Source: JALQXV01 sp051005235 (GTDB lineage Bacteria; Patescibacteriota; Saccharimonadia; Saccharimonadales; 2-12-FULL-41-12). From it: DNA of 23,180 nt. Positions 20,173-23,180 of this stretch are shown piece by piece. Within the stretch, counting starts at the first letter, position 1. Each line of letters starts with the position of its first letter. Location of the stretch: the NCBI GenBank assembly GCA_051005235.1, contig JBPCJO010000015.1, forward strand, positions 1 through 23,180. The letters run 5' to 3'. The position numbers were made by a program, and so were the translations under genes. The notes below the pieces were generated by a model, which was given only the letters and a program-made list of their open reading frames with translations, searched no databases and was not told the origin of the DNA.

Positions 20173-22916
20173 CAGCTGCCGGAGCGCTGGGTCTGGTTGC
20201 CGCAGTTGTAGCACATTGGTGCGGTGTCATCTTTTTTGACGGTGACCGGTTCTTTTTTAGCCGGTGCTAGCTCTTCAAATTCGAGCACAACGGGTACTGC
20301 TTGCTCGTCAACAACCGCGTTGGCTTGGGCGGTGGTTTGGGGAGCATCCAGCAAGCTCGTCTGCTGTTCTGGCATATCGTCGAACGAGGCGAGGCCGAGT
20401 TCGAGTCGGTCGTCGAACGACAGATACGAGAGTGCCAGGCGGCGGAACAGGTAGTCTATGAGCGATGAAGCTGTCCGAATCTCGGGGTCATCAGTGATAC
20501 CTGAAGGCGCAAAGCTAGTGCTCTTAAAGGTGTTAACGTAGGTTTTGAGTGGTACGCCGTACTGGAGGCCGTGGCTAACGGCGATTGCAAAGGCGTCCAT
20601 AATACCACGCAGCGTTGAACCGTGTTTTGCAAAGTGGATAAACAACTCGCCGGGCGTGCCGTCTTCGTACTCACCTACTGTCGCATAACCTTTGGAGTCG
20701 GCGACTTTGAAGGAAAAGGTCTTTGAAGAGCGGATCTTTGGCAGTTCGCGGCGGACAGCACCGGTAACGATAAACTTGTCGGCTAGATCAGCGACACTGA
20801 TGACTGGTGCTGAGGCTGCTGCTTCGATGACGGCTTTTTTGGCCATAGCCAAAGGCTGGGCGACTTTGCAGTTATCACGGTAGACGGCGACGGCTTTGAG
20901 GCCGAGCTTCCAGGAGTCGATGTGGATTTGCTCGATATCTTCAACGGTGGCATCTTCGGGCATGTTGACCGTTTTACTGATGGCGCCAGAGATGAATGGC
21001 TGTACGGCAGACATCATCTTGACGTGGCCAAGGTAATGGATCGAGTTGTCGCCCATCGAGCAGGCAAACACGTTCTTGTGCTCGGCTTTGAGGTGTGGCG
21101 CGCCGATGATTGTTTTTTCGGTGTCAATGTAGGCGACAATATCTTCGACTTGGCTCTTGTTGTAACCGAGAGCTTTGAGGGCGCGCGGTACGGTTTGGTT
21201 GACGATATGCATGGTGCCGCCACCGACGAGTTTTTTGACTTTGACAAGGCCGAGGTCTGGTTCGATACCGGTGGTGTCGCAGTCCATCATCAAGCCGATG
21301 GTGCCAGTTGGCGCCAAGACGCTGGCTTGTGAGTTACGGACGCCGTAAAGCTCGGATAGTTCAACTGCATTATCCCACGCGCTGGCGGCAGCGCTGAGTA
21401 GTTGTTCTGATACCAGACTGGCGTCGACGTCGTTGATTGCGGCACGGTGTTGTTTAAGGATTTTGATCATGCCTTCGCGGTCTTTATGGAAGCCGGCGAA
21501 CGGCCCGATCTTGCGGGCAATTTTGGCGCTGGTAGCGTAGGCGTGTCCGGTCATCAGTGCCGTAATGGCAGCTGCTTGGGCGCGGCCTTCTTCGGAGTCG
21601 TATGGCAAACCTTGAGCCATTAACAGTGCACCGAGGTTGGCGTAACCGATGCCCAGTTCGCGGAAGGCACGGGCGTTCTTAGTAATGCTTTCGGTTGGGT
21701 ATTCACTGTAGCCGACCAAGATTTCTTGGGCGGTGAAGATCAGTTCGACGGTGTGTTTAAAGGCTTCGATGTCAAAACTAAAGTCGTCGCGCAGGTATTT
21801 AAGCAAGTTGATAGATGCTAAGTTACAAGCCGAGTTGTCTAGGTGCATGTACTCTGAGCACGGGTTAGAGCCGTTAATACGGCCAGCGTTTGGCGTGGTG
21901 TGCCAGTGGTTGATGGTCGTGTCGAATTGCATGCCGGGGTCGGCACAGGCCCAGGTGGCTTCGGCGAACTGGCGCATCAGCTGGCGGGCTTTCATAGTTT
22001 TGACTGGCTTGCGGGTAGTGACAGACAGCAAGTTCCAGTCGTCATCGTTTTCGACGGCTTGCATGAACTCGTCGGTGACCCGGACGGAGTTGTTAGCATT
22101 TTGGTATTGGACGGAGAATGAATCTTTACCGTTGAGGCTCATATCGAAACCGGCTGCCTGCAAGGCACGGGCTTTGCGCTCTTCGATCTCTTTGGCCCAG
22201 ATGAATTCTTCGATATCGGGGTGATCGACGTTAAGGATGACCATCTTGGCTGCCCGGCGGGTTTTGCCACCGCTCTTAATGGCACCAGCTGAGGCGTCGG
22301 CGCCGCGCATAAAGCTGAGCGGGCCGGAGGCAGTACCGGCTGATTTACCAAGCGGTTCCACCGACGAGCGAATACCACTCATGTTGATTCCGGAGCCAGA
22401 GCCTCCTTTAAAGATCATGCCTTCTTCTTTGTACCAGTTTAAAATGGCTGGCATGGTGTCTTCGATACCAAGAATAAAACAGGCGCTGGCCTGCTGGGCG
22501 CGGTCGGGCGCACCGATGTTAAACCAAACTGGCGAGTTAAAGGCTGCTCGCTGTGTGGCTAAGATGTATTTTAGTTCCTCGCGAAAATCTTCGGCTTCGG
22601 CGTCGGTGTCAAAGTACTTCTCTTGTTTACCGTGGCTAGTAACTGTATCGACGACACGGTTAATTAAGTCTTTGAGTGAGGCTTCGCGGTCGTCGTCACC
22701 GGGTGTACCTGTAAAATATTTCTGCGCTACAATGTTGATCGAATTAAGTGACCAATTGTCGGGAAACTCGACGTCAAATTGCTCGAAAACATTCTTTTTG
22801 GTCATCGGATTACTGATGATCGAATCGCGTTTGACCCAAGTTAATTGGTCGTAAGCCTTAGCTTTTGAGTCGGTGAAAAGACGACCCAACGTTAGATTGG
22901 TTGTTTGTTGCCCCAT
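20130..22916 (-). CDS. nrdJ: Adenosylcobalamin-dependent ribonucleotide reductase (class II)
   Basis: This enzyme makes deoxyribonucleotides using a radical from coenzyme B12 and needs no oxygen. In the 928-residue protein the core motifs are Cys146 in QASACFILG, GGSGSGINMS at 171-180, NPCSEYMHLD at 351-360 with the radical-site cysteine 353, Cys364 in NSACNLASINL, and APTGTIGLMMDCDTTGIEPD near 550. The C-terminal tail has a zinc-ribbon-like run of cysteines (CYNCG, CYVCTSCG) ending TTGCS, which regenerates the active site. No intein is present. It follows nrdR on the same strand, which typically encodes the repressor of RNR genes. A weak GAGGG precedes the ATG at 22916. Confidence 0.95.
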   Translation of the reverse strand: MGQQTTNLTLGRLFTDSKAKAYDQLTWVKRDSIISNPMTKKNVFEQFDVEFPDNWSLNSINIVAQKYFTGTPGDDDREASLKDLINRVVDTVTSHGKQEKYFDTDAEAEDFREELKYILATQRAAFNSPVWFNIGAPDRAQQASACFILGIEDTMPAILNWYKEEGMIFKGGSGSGINMSGIRSSVEPLGKSAGTASGPLSFMRGADASAGAIKSGGKTRRAAKMVILNVDHPDIEEFIWAKEIEERKARALQAAGFDMSLNGKDSFSVQYQNANNSVRVTDEFMQAVENDDDWNLLSVTTRKPVKTMKARQLMRQFAEATWACADPGMQFDTTINHWHTTPNAGRINGSNPCSEYMHLDNSACNLASINLLKYLRDDFSFDIEAFKHTVELIFTAQEILVGYSEYPTESITKNARAFRELGIGYANLGALLMAQGLPYDSEEGRAQAAAITALMTGHAYATSAKIARKIGPFAGFHKDREGMIKILKQHRAAINDVDASLVSEQLLSAAASAWDNAVELSELYGVRNSQASVLAPTGTIGLMMDCDTTGIEPDLGLVKVKKLVGGGTMHIVNQTVPRALKALGYNKSQVEDIVAYIDTEKTIIGAPHLKAEHKNVFACSMGDNSIHYLGHVKMMSAVQPFISGAISKTVNMPEDATVEDIEQIHIDSWKLGLKAVAVYRDNCKVAQPLAMAKKAVIEAAASAPVISVADLADKFIVTGAVRRELPKIRSSKTFSFKVADSKGYATVGEYEDGTPGELFIHFAKHGSTLRGIMDAFAIAVSHGLQYGVPLKTYVNTFKSTSFAPSGITDDPEIRTASSLIDYLFRRLALSYLSFDDRLELGLASFDDMPEQQTSLLDAPQTTAQANAVVDEQAVPVVLEFEELAPAKKEPVTVKKDDTAPMCYNCGNQTQRSGSCYVCTSCGSTTGCS

Positions 22917-23076
22917 AAGAGTACCCTCACTTTATATGGATTTAAATGGTTTTTTAATGTTTGTTACATAGAACTTTCGTCCTATGGAGTCTCTAAACTC
23001 TCCTCGACCTTTAATGCCCACGTGTGTTTCATTAAATGGCAGGGAGAGCTGTCGAAGCGTAGCTGGTTTTACCAGA
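22917..23076 (-). other. Structured leader between nrdR and nrdJ
   Basis: The 160-bp gap can form a series of hairpins on the minus strand: CTGGT-AAA-ACCAG (about 23063-23075), TTTAATG-N13-CATTAAA (23011-23037 region), a GGAG/CTCC stem near 22987-23004, and CATAGGAC-GAAA-GTTCTATG (22986-22967), an 8-bp stem with one G-U pair and a GNRA tetraloop. An A/T-rich stretch with TATAAA near 22937 may be a promoter. No U-run follows the first hairpin, so nrdR and nrdJ may be cotranscribed. I did not find the conserved boxes of a cobalamin riboswitch. Confidence 0.5.
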
Positions 23077-23180
23077 CTAGGCCTCGACCGGCTCTTTGGT
23101 CTCGATCTCTGTTTTGCGACGGCGGATATCTGACAGTTCTTGTTCAAAGCTGGCTATATCCTTAAATCGTCGGTAGACAC
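23077..23180 (-). CDS. nrdR: C-terminal end of NrdR, repressor of ribonucleotide reductase genes
   Basis: The last 33 codons of a gene entering from the right end of the window are open and end in TAG at 23079-23077. The sequence VYRRFKDIASFEQELSDI matches the C-terminus of the ATP-cone domain of NrdR (typical VYRxFKDxxxF), followed by a charged tail (RRRKTEIETKEPVEA). NrdR is a zinc-finger/ATP-cone repressor that senses ATP and dATP. Its place 160 bp before nrdJ on the same strand supports the call; only the fragment is visible. Confidence 0.85.
   Translation of the reverse strand, partial: VYRRFKDIASFEQELSDIRRRKTEIETKEPVEA

Noticed and set aside
20130..22916. Intein in NrdJ, suggested by the length of 928 residues
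   Set aside because: The catalytic motifs are continuous and no intein splice motifs are seen; the length fits long-form class II enzymes with a C-terminal domain.
22917..23076. Cobalamin riboswitch or NrdR boxes upstream of nrdJ
   Set aside because: Neither the conserved B12-box core nor the ACAC-TATAT-GTGT type NrdR box pair is present in this gap; NrdR boxes may lie before nrdR, outside the window.
1..23180. CRISPR array, IS transposase, rRNA or prophage genes
   Set aside because: No spaced direct repeats, transposase motifs, rRNA segments or phage structural genes were seen. The only mobile-like items are the palindrome and the toxin-antitoxin pair.

Overview
This window looks like chromosomal DNA from a streamlined member of the Patescibacteria (CPR), most likely Candidatus Saccharibacteria (TM7). 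That placement is an inference from gene content, compactness and the type of NrdJ and small unknown proteins; no database search was possible. TGA is used as an ordinary stop (for example in the ATGA overlaps at 3621-3624 and 19864-19867), so this is not one of the CPR lineages that read UGA as glycine.

Layout. (1) 1-5594, minus strand: rpsB, tsf, two small unknown genes, frr, a 416-residue unknown protein, rseP and the start of a membrane protein. This is the common bacterial rpsB-tsf-pyrH-frr-uppS-cdsA-dxr-rseP order with pyrH, uppS, cdsA and dxr absent and unknown proteins in their places. (2) 5600-8170, plus strand: a cysteine-free bL31 gene, a terminator, then prfA and prmC (release factor 1 and its methylase), ending in an apparently bidirectional terminator. 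(3) 8182-14253: cell-envelope and segregation genes, namely an HtrA protease, a polytopic membrane protein, an LCP (LytR-CpsA-Psr) protein, divergent lepB, then convergent parA-parB. (4) 14254-14955 has no protein gene. It holds a candidate structured small RNA whose 5' end can pair with its 3' end just before a U-run, a strong bidirectional terminator and several AT-rich hairpins. (5) rplU with a near-consensus promoter, a coiled-coil unknown gene, and ileS behind a leader with the hallmarks of an isoleucine T-box. (6) 18987-20172: a cysteine-free thioredoxin-fold protein, a 160-bp imperfect palindrome resembling an ERIC/MITE-type element, and a toxin-antitoxin pair with a 16-bp inverted-repeat operator. 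(7) 20130-23180, minus strand: nrdR (C-terminal end only) and nrdJ, a B12-dependent ribonucleotide reductase whose 3' end overlaps the toxin gene antisense.

Regulation. Several genes (rseP, the 416-aa and 103-aa unknown genes, htrA, the thioredoxin-like gene, the coiled-coil gene) have a -10 box, usually the extended TGn form, only 6-8 nt before the ATG and no Shine-Dalgarno sequence. This predicts leaderless mRNAs. rpsB, tsf, rplU, ileS and the antitoxin instead have clear Shine-Dalgarno sites. The most interesting non-coding elements are the T-box leader (18725-18953), the small RNA candidate (14431-14629) and the palindromic element (19264-19423).
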